A DNA stretch of 64,000 bases from Spodoptera frugiperda (lineage: Eukaryota; Arthropoda; Insecta; Lepidoptera; Noctuidae). Each line of letters starts with the position of its first letter. Position 1 is the first letter of the stretch. Where the stretch lies: NCBI RefSeq assembly GCF_023101765.2, contig NC_064233.1, forward strand, positions 1,178,001 to 1,242,000, in the 5' to 3' direction. The notes under the pieces were generated by a model that worked only from the letters and a program-made list of their open reading frames with translations, was not told where the DNA came from and made no database searches. Below are positions 1-9,090 of this stretch, piece after piece. Both the position numbers and the translations under genes were made by a program.

Positions 1-2
1 TT

Positions 3-1220
3 TCAGACTTAGTTTCTCTGTCGGAGATGAAAGATACCATGTCTCAATTAACTGCCAAACTAGAATGCACCCAAAATGAGCTTGATAATAAGATACTGGA
101 AAATAATGATCTTCAAAGACAAGTAAACAAGTTAACTGCTGAAGTCATTGTATTAAAATCCCTATGCCAAACTTCTTCGATAACTGAAGATACTTCTCGT
201 TGCAGCATTAAAAAGAGGCCAAGTTCAGCTCACTGCATAACATCCACCCCTTCTTCACCCTTAAATTACTCAAACGTCGACTGCTTTTATGATGATAGAA
301 CACTATCTCTGAAAAAAAATATTTCAGATCTACAACAACAGTTGGAAGATGCAAAACTTGAAATTTCAAGATTAACAAAACAAATAGAGACATTAACACA
401 GTATCTACATAATAAAAGTGAGGTCTCCAGCTTGACAATGATTCCTCCACGCAATTCTACCACACCTACCTATACTACCAGAGAAAGAAAACGCGAGCAC
501 GAACCTGGAAGAAATTTATATATATACGGTACCCAACAATGTGTTGGTTTGGCCTCAGCCTTAATGCAGTCAAGATGCAATACTAAGTACGAAAAATACA
601 GAGTTTTTGCGGAAACGAAGCCTAATGCGAAATGTTATGACGTCACTCAGAACTGCATAAGAAAAATCTTAAATCCGGATGATAAGATAGTCATATGTGT
701 AGGAGAAAATGATCACAATTTAAAGCAAGTTTTATCACAATTAGAAGTTGTATTAGAGACCTTTTATAATAATAGAATAATTGTATTAAATGTTAACAGC
801 AGCCACTTCCTTAATACTTCAAAATTGAATAATGGTATAAAAAATCTATGTAAAAAATTTAAAAAATGTCACTTCCTTAACAAACATTATTTTAAGTTAT
901 CAGAGATCTGTAACTCTATAAATTATGTAATAGACTGTAACGATTATGATGAAGCCTACTTGTATCCCGCGAATATTAGAAAGTTTGTAATGCGTAATCA
1001 TACCAATAGTAATACCAATACCAATAGTAATACAACAACGAGTAAAAAGTGCCTAGCCGAGCCTAAAAAGGGAACGATTCCTTTTTACTTTAATAACCAA
1101 AGCTGTGAGAAAAATAAACAAACAGCTAGCCCCACTGAATCTGTCAGCAATGTAAACAAAGGTACAATACCTTATTATTTCCCTATGTTAAAAAAGAAAA
1201 ATAGTTTTTTTCGAGCCTAA
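3..1220 (+). CDS. LINE ORF1 protein (coiled coil plus SGNH-esterase-like domain), 5' partial
   Basis: This is the presumed RNA-binding/chaperone protein of the retrotransposon. The frame is open from base 3; the first ATG in view is at 27, and nothing marks it as the true start, so the N-terminus (where CR1 ORF1 proteins often carry a zinc finger) is probably outside. Numbering from that ATG, residues 1-45 and about 88-130 are heptad-rich coiled coils. Residues about 163-300 look like the SGNH/GDSL esterase-like domain of CR1 ORF1 proteins: a YIYGTQQC block where the GDS(H/Q) block should be, and an IVICVGENDHN block corresponding to the usual G-x-N-D block. The nucleophile Ser is replaced, so esterase activity is doubtful. 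The tail is rich in Asn, Thr and Ser, with two KGTIP(F/Y)YF repeats. ORF2 starts 20 bases downstream. Confidence 0.8.
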   Translation, partial: SDLVSLSEMKDTMSQLTAKLECTQNELDNKILENNDLQRQVNKLTAEVIVLKSLCQTSSITEDTSRCSIKKRPSSAHCITSTPSSPLNYSNVDCFYDDRTLSLKKNISDLQQQLEDAKLEISRLTKQIETLTQYLHNKSEVSSLTMIPPRNSTTPTYTTRERKREHEPGRNLYIYGTQQCVGLASALMQSRCNTKYEKYRVFAETKPNAKCYDVTQNCIRKILNPDDKIVICVGENDHNLKQVLSQLEVVLETFYNNRIIVLNVNSSHFLNTSKLNNGIKNLCKKFKKCHFLNKHYFKLSEICNSINYVIDCNDYDEAYLYPANIRKFVMRNHTNSNTNTNSNTTTSKKCLAEPKKGTIPFYFNNQSCEKNKQTASPTESVSNVNKGTIPYYFPMLKKKNSFFRA

Positions 1221-1239
1221 AACCCATACATTTCATATT

Positions 1240-2151
1240 ATGCACCAAAATATTGCTAGCATTCTGTCGAAACGGGAACTCCTAGAAATAACAATTCAGG
1301 AGTTAAGAGTAGCACAAAAACCTCCAGATGTAATATGTCTGTCGGAAACTTTTATTAAAAAAGGCTATGAGAACTATGTTAAAATATCTGATTATCAACT
1401 AGCTGCCAACTTCTGCAGAGAAAAACAAAGAGGGGGAACTTGCATTTTAGTAAAAAAAGACATTATTTTCAAAGATTTACCATATATAAAAACATATGCT
1501 ACTCAAAATACATTTGAAGCATGTGGCATAGAGATTGAGTGTTATAAATTGCTAATTATTTGCCTGTACAGAACACCAAACTCTGATCCCACACAGTTCT
1601 TAAGTAAATTAAACAACCTTTTAAACTATATAACTAAAAAATACAAATATAAAATGCGTATTGTTATAGCGGGAGATTTTAATATAAACACTTTGAAAAA
1701 GAGCAATATTACTAACCATTTACAAGACATATCCTATAACTTTAACATGAAAATTCACATCGATGTACCCACGCGCAAGTCATCATGCATAGACCACATT
1801 CTAAGTAATATTCCGAACGCTATCGCATCAGTCATGCCTCTCTATCTCTCCGACCATGATACAGGCCAAATGTTAAGCTTTCCTGTTAATGAAAAGGCTG
1901 AAAAACGTACAACTTATTATATATATAAAAGAGATTATAATTTAGACAACATTCGCAAGTTCAAGGAATGTTTGAACAATATAACATGGTCAGACATATA
2001 TATAAAAAGTGATGCAAACGCATTCAGTGATTTTCATGAACTTTTATGTTTATTCTATAATCTTTGTTTCCCAAAAGTAAAAGTAAAAGTAAATAACAAA
2101 AATAAAAATAACCAAAATTGGATAAGTAAGGGTCTAAAAAAAGCTGTCTAA
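1240..2151 (+). CDS. LINE ORF2 N-terminal part: AP-like endonuclease
   Basis: This is the target-nicking endonuclease domain. It belongs to the exonuclease III/AP-endonuclease fold: N4 (in MHQN), E36 (ICLSETF), the YRTPNSD block at 110-116, GDFNIN at 145-150, IDH at 184-186 and the terminal SDHD at 204-207 are all in place. The catalytic set therefore looks intact. The frame ends early at 2149-2151, just after the Lys-rich linker that leads into the reverse transcriptase. The next frame continues the same protein, so this stop is a product of a single-base indel, most simply in the A7 run at 2136-2142. The start at 1240 is the first ATG after the ORF1 stop. Confidence 0.85.
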   Translation: MHQNIASILSKRELLEITIQELRVAQKPPDVICLSETFIKKGYENYVKISDYQLAANFCREKQRGGTCILVKKDIIFKDLPYIKTYATQNTFEACGIEIECYKLLIICLYRTPNSDPTQFLSKLNNLLNYITKKYKYKMRIVIAGDFNINTLKKSNITNHLQDISYNFNMKIHIDVPTRKSSCIDHILSNIPNAIASVMPLYLSDHDTGQMLSFPVNEKAEKRTTYYIYKRDYNLDNIRKFKECLNNITWSDIYIKSDANAFSDFHELLCLFYNLCFPKVKVKVNNKNKNNQNWISKGLKKAV

Positions 2152-2246
2152 ATAAACGTACACTAAGATATAAATACTATCAAAATAAAAATACTAGTAA
2201 TAAAAATAAATATATTAAATATTCTAATATTCTAAAAAAATGTATA

Positions 2247-4079
2247 ATGAATTCAAAAAAAAATGCAAACATTAAATATATAAACAAACATGAAAATAAA
2301 TGTAGGGCCACATGGGCAGTAATTAAAAACGAAATACGTGATACTAATTACATAGGAAACATGGATAAAATCATAGTTAACAATAGGATACTAACACAAC
2401 CCGTGGAAATTGCCACTGCCTTTAACAATCACTACATTAACTTAACTCATGAAACAACACATAAACATATAAAAATACCTACTCTAAGTGCCCCTACAAA
2501 TTCTATGTTTCTAAAACCTATGTCAGAAAATGAGGTTAGACGAGAAATAATGTTATTAACTAACTCCAGCTCAGTAGGCTACGATGAAATCAATACTAAA
2601 ATTATTAAAGAATGTGTTAACGAATTAACCGCTATTTTAACGCATTTGATAAATGTCTCATTCGAAACAGGTACTTTTCCTGACGCTCTCAAATACTCAA
2701 TAGTCAAACCATTGTTTAAAAAAGGGGAAAAGTGTGACATTAATAATTATCGTCCAATTACGTTAATACCTATTTTATCAAAAATTTATGAAAAGTGCAT
2801 GTATAGAAGATTAATTGACTATTGCGAAAAATTCCATATAATTAGCAAGGAACAGTATGGCTTTCAAAAAAATAAGTCCACCACATTAGCAGTATTCTCC
2901 CTTGTAAAGGCTATAGTTACTAATCTCAATAACAACAATTTAACTACTGGACTATTTTTTGATATCTCAAAAGCCTTCGACTTAGTTTCTCATGAACTGC
3001 TACTTAAAAAAATAGAATTAGTTGGTATCAGAGGTCCTGCGCTTCAATGGATAGCATCATATCTTAGTAACAGACAACAACGAGTTATCATTGATAAAAT
3101 AGACGACAATGGAGACATGGTACCTTTTTCATCTGAATACAAGTACAATAAATATGGTGTTCCCCAAGGAAGCGTTCTGGGCCCCATCCTATTCTTGCTG
3201 TATATAAATGATATTATTAGTATAACCAAACATCAATGTATATTGTTTGCTGATGATATTACTATCATTGTGGCATCTGAAAAGGTCAATAACTGTATAC
3301 ATAACCATGAGGCTGAAATAAATAATACTATAGATAAATTGATACAGTGGCTTGACACAAACAACTTAAAAATAAATCTTAATAAATCCGTATATATAAA
3401 TTTCAATAAATGTAAAAATCCTAATTATAATATTAAACTTAATATAACAAAAATTGAAGAAGTAGCACATACAAAGTTTCTTGGTATAATTATAGATGAA
3501 AATTTAAATTGGAAAGAACATGTAGATTATATTTCTAAGAGAATAAATAAATTCGTGTATGCACTTCAACAAGTCAAAAATATAACAAGTCTAAAAACTG
3601 CTATTATGACCTATCATGCATACATAGAGTCACTGTTACGATACGGGCTTGTAATATGGGGTAACAGCACGGATATGATCAGAGCTTTTATTGCTCAGAA
3701 AAAGTGTATCAGGGCAATGTATGGGATGCACCCAGAGGTATCATGTCAACCCATATTTAAAAAACTAAAGTTGTTACCGCTGCCATCCCTATACATATTT
3801 GAAATATGCATGTTTGTCAATAAACATAAGGCCTTGTTTAAAACGGCCAATGACATGAATCCGCGGAACCGGCGGGACCCACAAAGACTCGTTCTAAATG
3901 ATGTTCCTAAGCTTACCAAATACAACAAAAGCTGTTTATGTAATAGTGTTCGTATTTATAATAAGTTACCGAATAGCATAAGAAATTTAAACTCTAGATT
4001 ATTTAAAATTAAACTATATAACTGGTTAAATACAAATAACTTCTATAGTCTTAAGGAATTTATGGATAAGAAACATTAA
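2247..4079 (+). CDS. LINE ORF2 C-terminal part: reverse transcriptase
   Basis: This is the non-LTR reverse transcriptase of the CR1/Jockey group. From the ATG at 2247, the fingers block NNYRPITLIP is at about 166-175, motif A DISKAFD at 239-245, motif B GVPQGSVLGP at 304-313, and the catalytic FADD at 334-337. A C-terminal domain (LRYGLVIWGN, CQPIFKKLKLLPLPSLYIFE) typical of these elements follows. This ATG is not the real start: the frame is open back to about 2136 and carries the missing linker, so the product would normally be fused to the endonuclease encoded just upstream. All polymerase motifs are intact. The frameshift makes this copy non-autonomous unless rescued. Confidence 0.88.
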   Translation: MNSKKNANIKYINKHENKCRATWAVIKNEIRDTNYIGNMDKIIVNNRILTQPVEIATAFNNHYINLTHETTHKHIKIPTLSAPTNSMFLKPMSENEVRREIMLLTNSSSVGYDEINTKIIKECVNELTAILTHLINVSFETGTFPDALKYSIVKPLFKKGEKCDINNYRPITLIPILSKIYEKCMYRRLIDYCEKFHIISKEQYGFQKNKSTTLAVFSLVKAIVTNLNNNNLTTGLFFDISKAFDLVSHELLLKKIELVGIRGPALQWIASYLSNRQQRVIIDKIDDNGDMVPFSSEYKYNKYGVPQGSVLGPILFLLYINDIISITKHQCILFADDITIIVASEKVNNCIHNHEAEINNTIDKLIQWLDTNNLKINLNKSVYINFNKCKNPNYNIKLNITKIEEVAHTKFLGIIIDENLNWKEHVDYISKRINKFVYALQQVKNITSLKTAIMTYHAYIESLLRYGLVIWGNSTDMIRAFIAQKKCIRAMYGMHPEVSCQPIFKKLKLLPLPSLYIFEICMFVNKHKALFKTANDMNPRNRRDPQRLVLNDVPKLTKYNKSCLCNSVRIYNKLPNSIRNLNSRLFKIKLYNWLNTNNFYSLKEFMDKKH

Positions 4080-4203
4080 TGTTAGTATTAAGTTGAAGAT
4101 TTGCATGCTAAGTACACTTTTAGCAAAACATGTAAGCTCATTTTATATTGTAACACCATTTATACCATGTTTTACGCAAATAAATATATTATTATTATTA
4201 TTA

Positions 4204-4890
4204 TGTATGTTCTTTACATAATCACGGGACCACAGGGTCCCGGACCTTTGTAAGGCGTACGAGGGGCCGAAGCCAACTCGCAGAGGCCCGTTGAACAATT
4301 TTAATCTAAATGTAAGGGGACATCAGCCGGCGATTATCCCTGTATGCACTATGGAAGTACACCAAAGGACAATCCCCGGTTGATGCAGGGCTATTGTGAG
4401 ATATGGTAAAAGGAAATGATAGGGATATGGGTGTGGGTGGCTGTGGAATAGTTAACCGGTTAACTATGGGGACTATGGCCCCTGCCCCTGACCAATATTG
4501 AAAAATACGGATAAACAGGCAGGGGGTGACTCGCAAACTCAATAGTGGGCCCCCTGAAATGGCCGCTAGCATGTAGCGACAAGGGAAGCAACATCCGTTG
4601 AGCTGCTTGAGGAAGGGGGGGCATCCCACGGCTATCAGAGCAATCCCGGAAGTACGGTCAAGACCCCTACCAGCATCTTACTGGGATACGTCCTTCCCCC
4701 AAGTGGAGCTGAAGGCAACTCCACTCTTGCGAATCTCCACTCAAACCAGCCGATTAAGGCAAGAGTGAGGTAGGAGAGGCCACTCCGGATAGTCACGAGT
4801 ACTAACCGGAGTTAAAAAGTAGGACCTCTCCCGGGAGTCAGGTCCGTGGGGTCGCCACTGCCCAACAGCTCGCCACAAGCTGCCTTGCGG
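4204..4890 (+). repeat. GC-rich repeat fragment of unknown class
   Basis: An abrupt rise in GC starts immediately after the LINE tail and ends at about 4890. It contains short self-complementary stretches (for example CGGGACC...GGTCCCG at 4224-4243) and no long open frame in a credible codon pattern. The GC content and stem-forming sequence resemble the 5' untranslated regions of some insect non-LTR elements, but I cannot assign a family. The strand is arbitrary. Confidence 0.35.
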
Positions 4891-5134
4891 ACTTTATATT
4901 ATTACAACATCGATGGTAAAATCATAAATATTACGATGGCATAAACAAGAGAAAATAAAAACAGTGAAGTGCTAATAAACAATAGTTTTGGCAGCGACGC
5001 AATGTTAGTCATAGACTCTAGTAACTCTTGTTGCTATGGAGCTGTTGGCAACGACGTAATCTCATTTACTTCACAAGGTTCGTGTGAATGTCCTGTATAG
5101 TGCTTATTGCTTGAACTCGGTGAAATACCTATGC

Positions 5135-5288
5135 TTTTTTTAAGGGAGGAAAATCATTCAATGACTTCTCTCGCCTTGAGCGAGGCGAGAGGGAGTGTTA
5201 GACTCTTACTGACTAAAAATCACCCCGTTCCTACTCCTGCTTTTCAAGCCGGAGCCCCGGTAAACTAGGTAGTCCACAGCTCCGGGAA
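5135..5288 (+). repeat. Rep-A SINE-like copy (reference copy)
   Basis: Rep-A reads: T-run, GGAAAATCATCCAATGACTTC, a CGCCTTGGGCGAGGCGAG hairpin block, AGACTCTTACTGACTAAAAA, CACCCCGTTCCTACTCCTGC, then GAGCCGGAGCCCCGGTAAAC and a CAGCTCCGG end. At least eleven copies in both orientations lie in this window, so it is dispersed. No tRNA-like head is obvious. Confidence 0.75.
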
Positions 5289-5290
5289 AT

Positions 5291-6325
5291 ATCTATGCTA
5301 AAACTTTATTTTTCTCATCTACTTTGTTGCTTCCAACTCCATGAATGTAAAAACACTATCAAAGTTTTATATTTCTGAGATGTCTTAAATGATACGAGAT
5401 TTCCGCTATTCCATTTCCCAGCTATCTCCACAACCATCTAAGTTCGCAAGTCGCAACCCACCCCTCAACACAAACAATAAATTAAAAAAAAAACTCCGCC
5501 AACAAAACTACATCGAATATATCTTCGTAAAATTTTCTGCAATCGAAAAAAATAACAATGCAATAAATTTAAACAAATCAAAATGCTATAAAAACAGTTT
5601 TCCCCTAAGAAGTTATTCAGTAACGGCCCCGCGTTGGGCGCCAAAAGTCTGTGGGGGAGTGAGAGGGGGATAAAGTGTGCGTCTGTCTTTCTCTTGGCGC
5701 CAGTCGGGCCGGCGCCGTCTGGCAGTTGTCTGCCGCCGCCGTGGAGCCTCTTACATAACCGGAGCCCGGCCGCAGCCCGGGAATTCGTCCTGAACTCGCG
5801 AAAATTTCAACACACATTATGTAGATATTTGGCATTAAATGGAACAGGAGATAACAATGAAATATTGTACAATTCATTCTCTCATACCATCCTGCGCGTT
5901 GTTCATCCCTGAATATTATGTTGGGATTATGTTATTTTTCAGAAACATACTTTACTCACTCGGTATATTGCGACATTGTTTTCGAGACACATCAAAAACG
6001 CTACCATAAAAATCACATAGAACTAAAGTAGACACTACAATAGAAGCATCAGAACAAAGACTATCCTTCTAGACCTTTCTCTATCCCCTATAGGTACTAA
6101 AATCTCTTTTGTCCTTGTATATTATCTCCTTACATTACGAAGAACATGGCAACTGACAGGTGAGATTTATCGAAGGAACACGTCGTGGAATTGAGGGCAG
6201 GTCGACGCCTACTGGACTGGAAATAGGTCAATCATGACATGCCATGAGCTCATGTTGCTTACTTGTTTCAGATACTACCTACTTGAGACAGTTTTGCACA
6301 ATATTTTAATGAGAAATAGTAGCTT
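5291..6325. other. No gene; AT-rich sequence around a GC-rich island
   Basis: The stretch 5625-5790 is markedly GC-rich (GGCGCC twice, CCGCCGCC) inside AT-rich DNA. Short open frames cross it on both strands, but none shows family similarity or splice structure I can defend. It could be a relic CpG island or untranslated first exon. The rest shows nothing recognisable. Confidence 0.3.
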
Positions 6326-6357
6326 GGTAAGCTAGGTTTGGAAATATAATTAATAGG

Positions 6358-6490
6358 ACTGACAGTTCATCCGTGATCATGGCGCTTGCAACAGTGCCGA
6401 AATATCGGAAACTCTTCAACATAAATAAACATGGTAAACATCTCGTCTCAAGTTCTAATGAAAGTGTTAGTGACAATGTCAGTTTAAAAA
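6358..6490 (+). repeat. Rep-J palindromic element, one arm plus centre
   Basis: It shares the central CGAAATATCGGAAACTC and the arm AAATAAACATGGTAAA with the copies at 43695 and 46247. The right arm is longer here, reaching GTCAGTTTAAAAAC. The left arm is missing. Confidence 0.6.
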
Positions 6491-6968
6491 CTTAGATTTG
6501 GAACTTGCCAAAATCTTGGAAACATCTGCCTCTTTCTCGGGACTTGTGAGCCATGGAATATTTGTTTTCATGGGTTTTCTTGGGAGTCAGAAATCATCAT
6601 TTTATATAATATAAAAAGATGAATCGCTATGTGTTGCTAAGTGAAAATCTCGAGAACAGCTGAATCGATTTGATAATATCGTATTTAAACTCAAGCTACC
6701 GTCATCTCCCACGCACTGATTGTCACCATGTAAAATGTTAGCGCCATGTAACTTCATGTGGGTATTAGATCAATAAATACTGAAATCTATTAATGGGAGT
6801 TTTGCTGATATAATATCTAACGATTGATGTGAAGAATGGGATTGCATGGTCTGATTTACCTGACACACGGTTGGTGCAGTGATTCTATCATTGCTCATTG
6901 TATTGCGTCTCGCAGTGTCTGCATTATTTTCACATGTATGTACAATCTTGGATTGTAAACATATATAT
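6490..6968. other. No gene; degenerate repeat
   Basis: 6605-6700 contains AAGATGAATCGCTATGTGTTGCTAAG-like sequence that I know from lepidopteran repeats. Otherwise it is unassigned AT-rich sequence. Confidence 0.25.
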
Positions 6969-6969
6969 T

Positions 6970-7110
6970 TTTAAAAGAGTAACGAATGAAGTTTATTAGA
7001 ATTCGTTCTTCTTCACAGCTTCACTGACGGGCTATTTATTTGTTGACGTTTCATAAGTATCTGATAATGGTTTAATTGGAATAAATGTTTTTGATCTTGA
7101 TTTTAGTGCT
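6970..7110 (+). repeat. Rep-C LINE-type 3' end, diverged
   Basis: It shows the GAGTAACGAATG start, GTTGACGTTTC block and TTAATTGGAATAAATG end of Rep-C, but the CTTTGA tail is lost. Confidence 0.5.
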
Positions 7111-7261
7111 AACTAATTTTGTTACCCGCAAGAACTTTTTTTTTTCAAGTTATGATATAATTATATTAATCATCTAATCTAACACACTATTTACAACTTA
7201 AAAATACAAAAAAAAAATGAATAAAAATTAACTTAAAACTAAAATAAAGGCGTTATGAAGA

Positions 7262-7405
7262 ACTTATGTTTGGATCCACAATTTTTTTTGGGATTCACAA
7301 TGTTTTTGTTTCAGGTCTGAGTGTCATGTGTATGTGAACTTGTATGTTTGTATACGCACTCACGATAAAGGAGAAAATCCTAATGTGGGGCAACGTTTGG
7401 TACTT
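7262..7405 (+). repeat. Rep-D SINE body, headless and diverged
   Basis: Only the body (GGATCCACAATTTTTTTTGG, TCTGAGTGTCATGTGTATG, CGATAAAGGAGAAAATCCTA) is present. The tRNA-like promoter is absent. Confidence 0.5.
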
Positions 7406-7784
7406 GTCATTTCTTTACACCTGAAAGCCTAAGAACTATATATAGACTGGAATCTTTAGTATCCAAAAAACTAACCTAAAATTAGTCCTAAGCTAACAAA
7501 GATTCATGAAGCAAACATTGTTTTTCAGCCTATCTGAAAGCGTTTGTCTATTTCGTTGTGTGTACGCATTTCATTAGCTCTCATTACATTCATTCGCACT
7601 AGCAGTTTCAGGGCGAGGCCACGTCGTTACACAGATTTTACGGCTTTTGTGATTCTATCAGTCATTCTGAATACTGATTTTTCTTTCAAAGTCGGTCGTT
7701 TTTGACTGCCTCTTTGATTGGAGTTGATTTCCAGGTTGAATTAAGTATGTAACAGAGGATGTTCAGGTTACGGAAAAAAATCTC
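7406..7784. other. No gene seen
   Basis: This is AT-rich, without a coding pattern, hairpin or match to the families in this window. Confidence 0.3.
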
Positions 7785-7965
7785 ACATTTTTTTATGGTA
7801 TAAGCCGGTAAACAAGCAGACGGATCACCTGACAGTAAGAAATTGCCGCTGCCCGTGGACATTTGAAACACCAGAGGCGGTACCAGTGCGTTGCCGGCCT
7901 TTTGGAGGTTAGGAATTCAAGCGTCGTTGGGGAATCGGGGATTGGGAAGTAACTAGGAAGTAAAT
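7785..7965 (+). repeat. Rep-B copy (reference copy)
   Basis: Rep-B opens with a T-run and TATGGTATAAGCCGGTAAAC, then AGCAGACGGATCACCTGATG, GTAAGCAATCGCCGCCGCCC and GTTGCCGGCCTTTTGG. In full copies it closes with ACGCAAGCGTTGTTTCACG and a GAAGCATGGCTCTCCC end. About fifteen copies or fragments lie in this window in both orientations. I cannot say whether it is a SINE or part of a DNA element. Confidence 0.75.
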
Positions 7966-7982
7966 CCAGTAGCCTCACTCAC

Positions 7983-8300
7983 AAAGTCAAAGTCAAAGTC
8001 AAAGCATTTATTTCAATTAATCCTAAATTAGGCACTTTTGAAACGTCAAATTGAATTGTCCGTCAGTCTGTCTGTCAGTGAAGCTAGGCGCTCGTTCCAA
8101 AGTGTTGCTTCGAATGGAGAAGAACGAGCAAGAAACTCCATCGTTACTCTTTTCAAAAAATGTTTTTTACAATATCTCTGATACATTATTTGATCATTTA
8201 CCTATTGTCTATATATGTAGGAACAATGTAACGACAATACGACGTCAAAACTATGGGACAATAAAACCAATTTGTAAAGAATATAAATTAAAAAAGCGGG
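7983..8300 (-). repeat. Rep-C copy (reference copy)
   Basis: Read on the minus strand it ends with an AATAAATGCTTTGA-type sequence and a (CTTTGA)3 tail, the look of a LINE or SINE 3' terminus. A near-identical copy at 44122-44440 shows that the unit is over 300 bp. The 190-residue open frame at 8051-8623 runs through this repeat and is not a gene. Confidence 0.7.
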
Positions 8301-8319
8301 TTGTTTCAAACATAGTGCC

Positions 8320-8420
8320 CAAACACAGTCACACAACGAAACACAACGCAAGCGTTGTTTCACGCCGATTTTTTTTAAGCCGTGGCATCACTCCGGTCAA
8401 GCCGGCCCAGCAATGCCGAA
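8320..8420 (+). repeat. Rep-B fragment (3' half)
   Basis: Only the ACGCAAGCGTTGTTTCACG to AGCCGGCCCAG part is present, directly after the Rep-C copy. Confidence 0.55.
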
Positions 8421-8624
8421 TTGCCGAAGCAAGACTTTACCCCACATTTTTGTATTTTGTAACACAATTTGTTAGCAACACGGATTCTAGAAAGATATCC
8501 AGTTACATAAAACTAATAACAACACCTCTGCTTACCCCTTTACAGAACAAAACTCATGTATTTAAATCTCATTTAGAACCAGTTAACGATATCCCGTTGG
8601 AGGTACAAACGGGTACACATTAAC

Positions 8625-8919
8625 TAATATATCATGGTCCCACTTTGTAAGATCTCTCCGCACATTCAAAGGCCAATTTAAACTGGTATTATAATAGCTT
8701 GTTATGCGTACAACACGTCTAGTCGCGTGCCTGTGTTGACATGCGCCGGAGTCGGTAACACCAGTTTATATGCGCGCGCGCAACGGCACGTGCTGACAGA
8801 CGCCTTCTGTTTGTTGTGGCTACATTTATCTTGTGTCTATAAGATGTTGAGGTGTCTCTGTGATGAGATGATGTAAAGGCAATTTTTATTATGTACGAAT
8901 TCTAGTTTTGAATTATGGT
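8625..8919. other. No gene; contains first copy of a GC-rich paired motif
   Basis: 8774-8819 is a GC-rich block (GCGCAACGGCACGTGCTGAC, then CTGTTTGTTGTGG) repeated in diverged form at 9401-9445. Confidence 0.35.
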
Positions 8920-9090
8920 AGTTGGGTTGCCGCGCAACGTGTAGCGAGTTCGATTCCCGTACATAGCATTTGTTTGTTTAATCCACAAATTGTTGTTTCG
9001 GGTCTGGATGTCATGTGTATGTGATCATGTACATAATGTTTTTAAACGCACCCATGACACATGAGAAAATCGCAGTGTAGGGCAACGTAT
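8920..9090 (+). repeat. Rep-D tRNA-headed SINE
   Basis: It has a pol III B-box (AGTTCGATTCC at about 8947) after a degenerate tRNA-like head, then the Rep-D body with CACAAATTGTTGTTTCGGG and TGAGAAAATCGCAGTGTAGG. It is a dispersed pseudo-tRNA, not a working tRNA gene. Confidence 0.7.

Larger units (their letters stand above)
1..4203 (+). mobile_element. CR1/Jockey-group non-LTR retrotransposon, 5' end outside window
   Basis: The order is ORF1 (coiled coil plus esterase-like domain), then apurinic-type endonuclease, then reverse transcriptase, then a short 3' UTR and an (ATT)n tail at about 4187-4203. This is the arrangement of CR1-related LINEs. ORF1 is already open at base 3, so the element begins left of the window and its 5' target-site duplication cannot be checked. 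There is no internal insertion, and only one obvious lesion (a frameshift inside ORF2), so it is a fairly young copy. It is much more AT-rich than the sequence that follows it, and the tail abuts a different GC-rich repeat at 4204. Confidence 0.88.

Noticed and set aside
5617..5912. Overlapping frames in the GC-rich island
   Set aside because: Both strands are open because of composition; no signal peptide, domain or splice site is convincing.
8051..8623. 190-residue plus-strand open frame
   Set aside because: It runs through Rep-C, and its sequence recurs at 44252; the frame is repeat sequence without a protein family.
8920..9000. Possible tRNA genes at Rep-D and Rep-E heads (also 46620-46700, 57195-57275, 63800-63880)
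   Set aside because: B-box-like promoters are present, but the cloverleafs are incomplete, and the sequences are dispersed and fused to SINE bodies.
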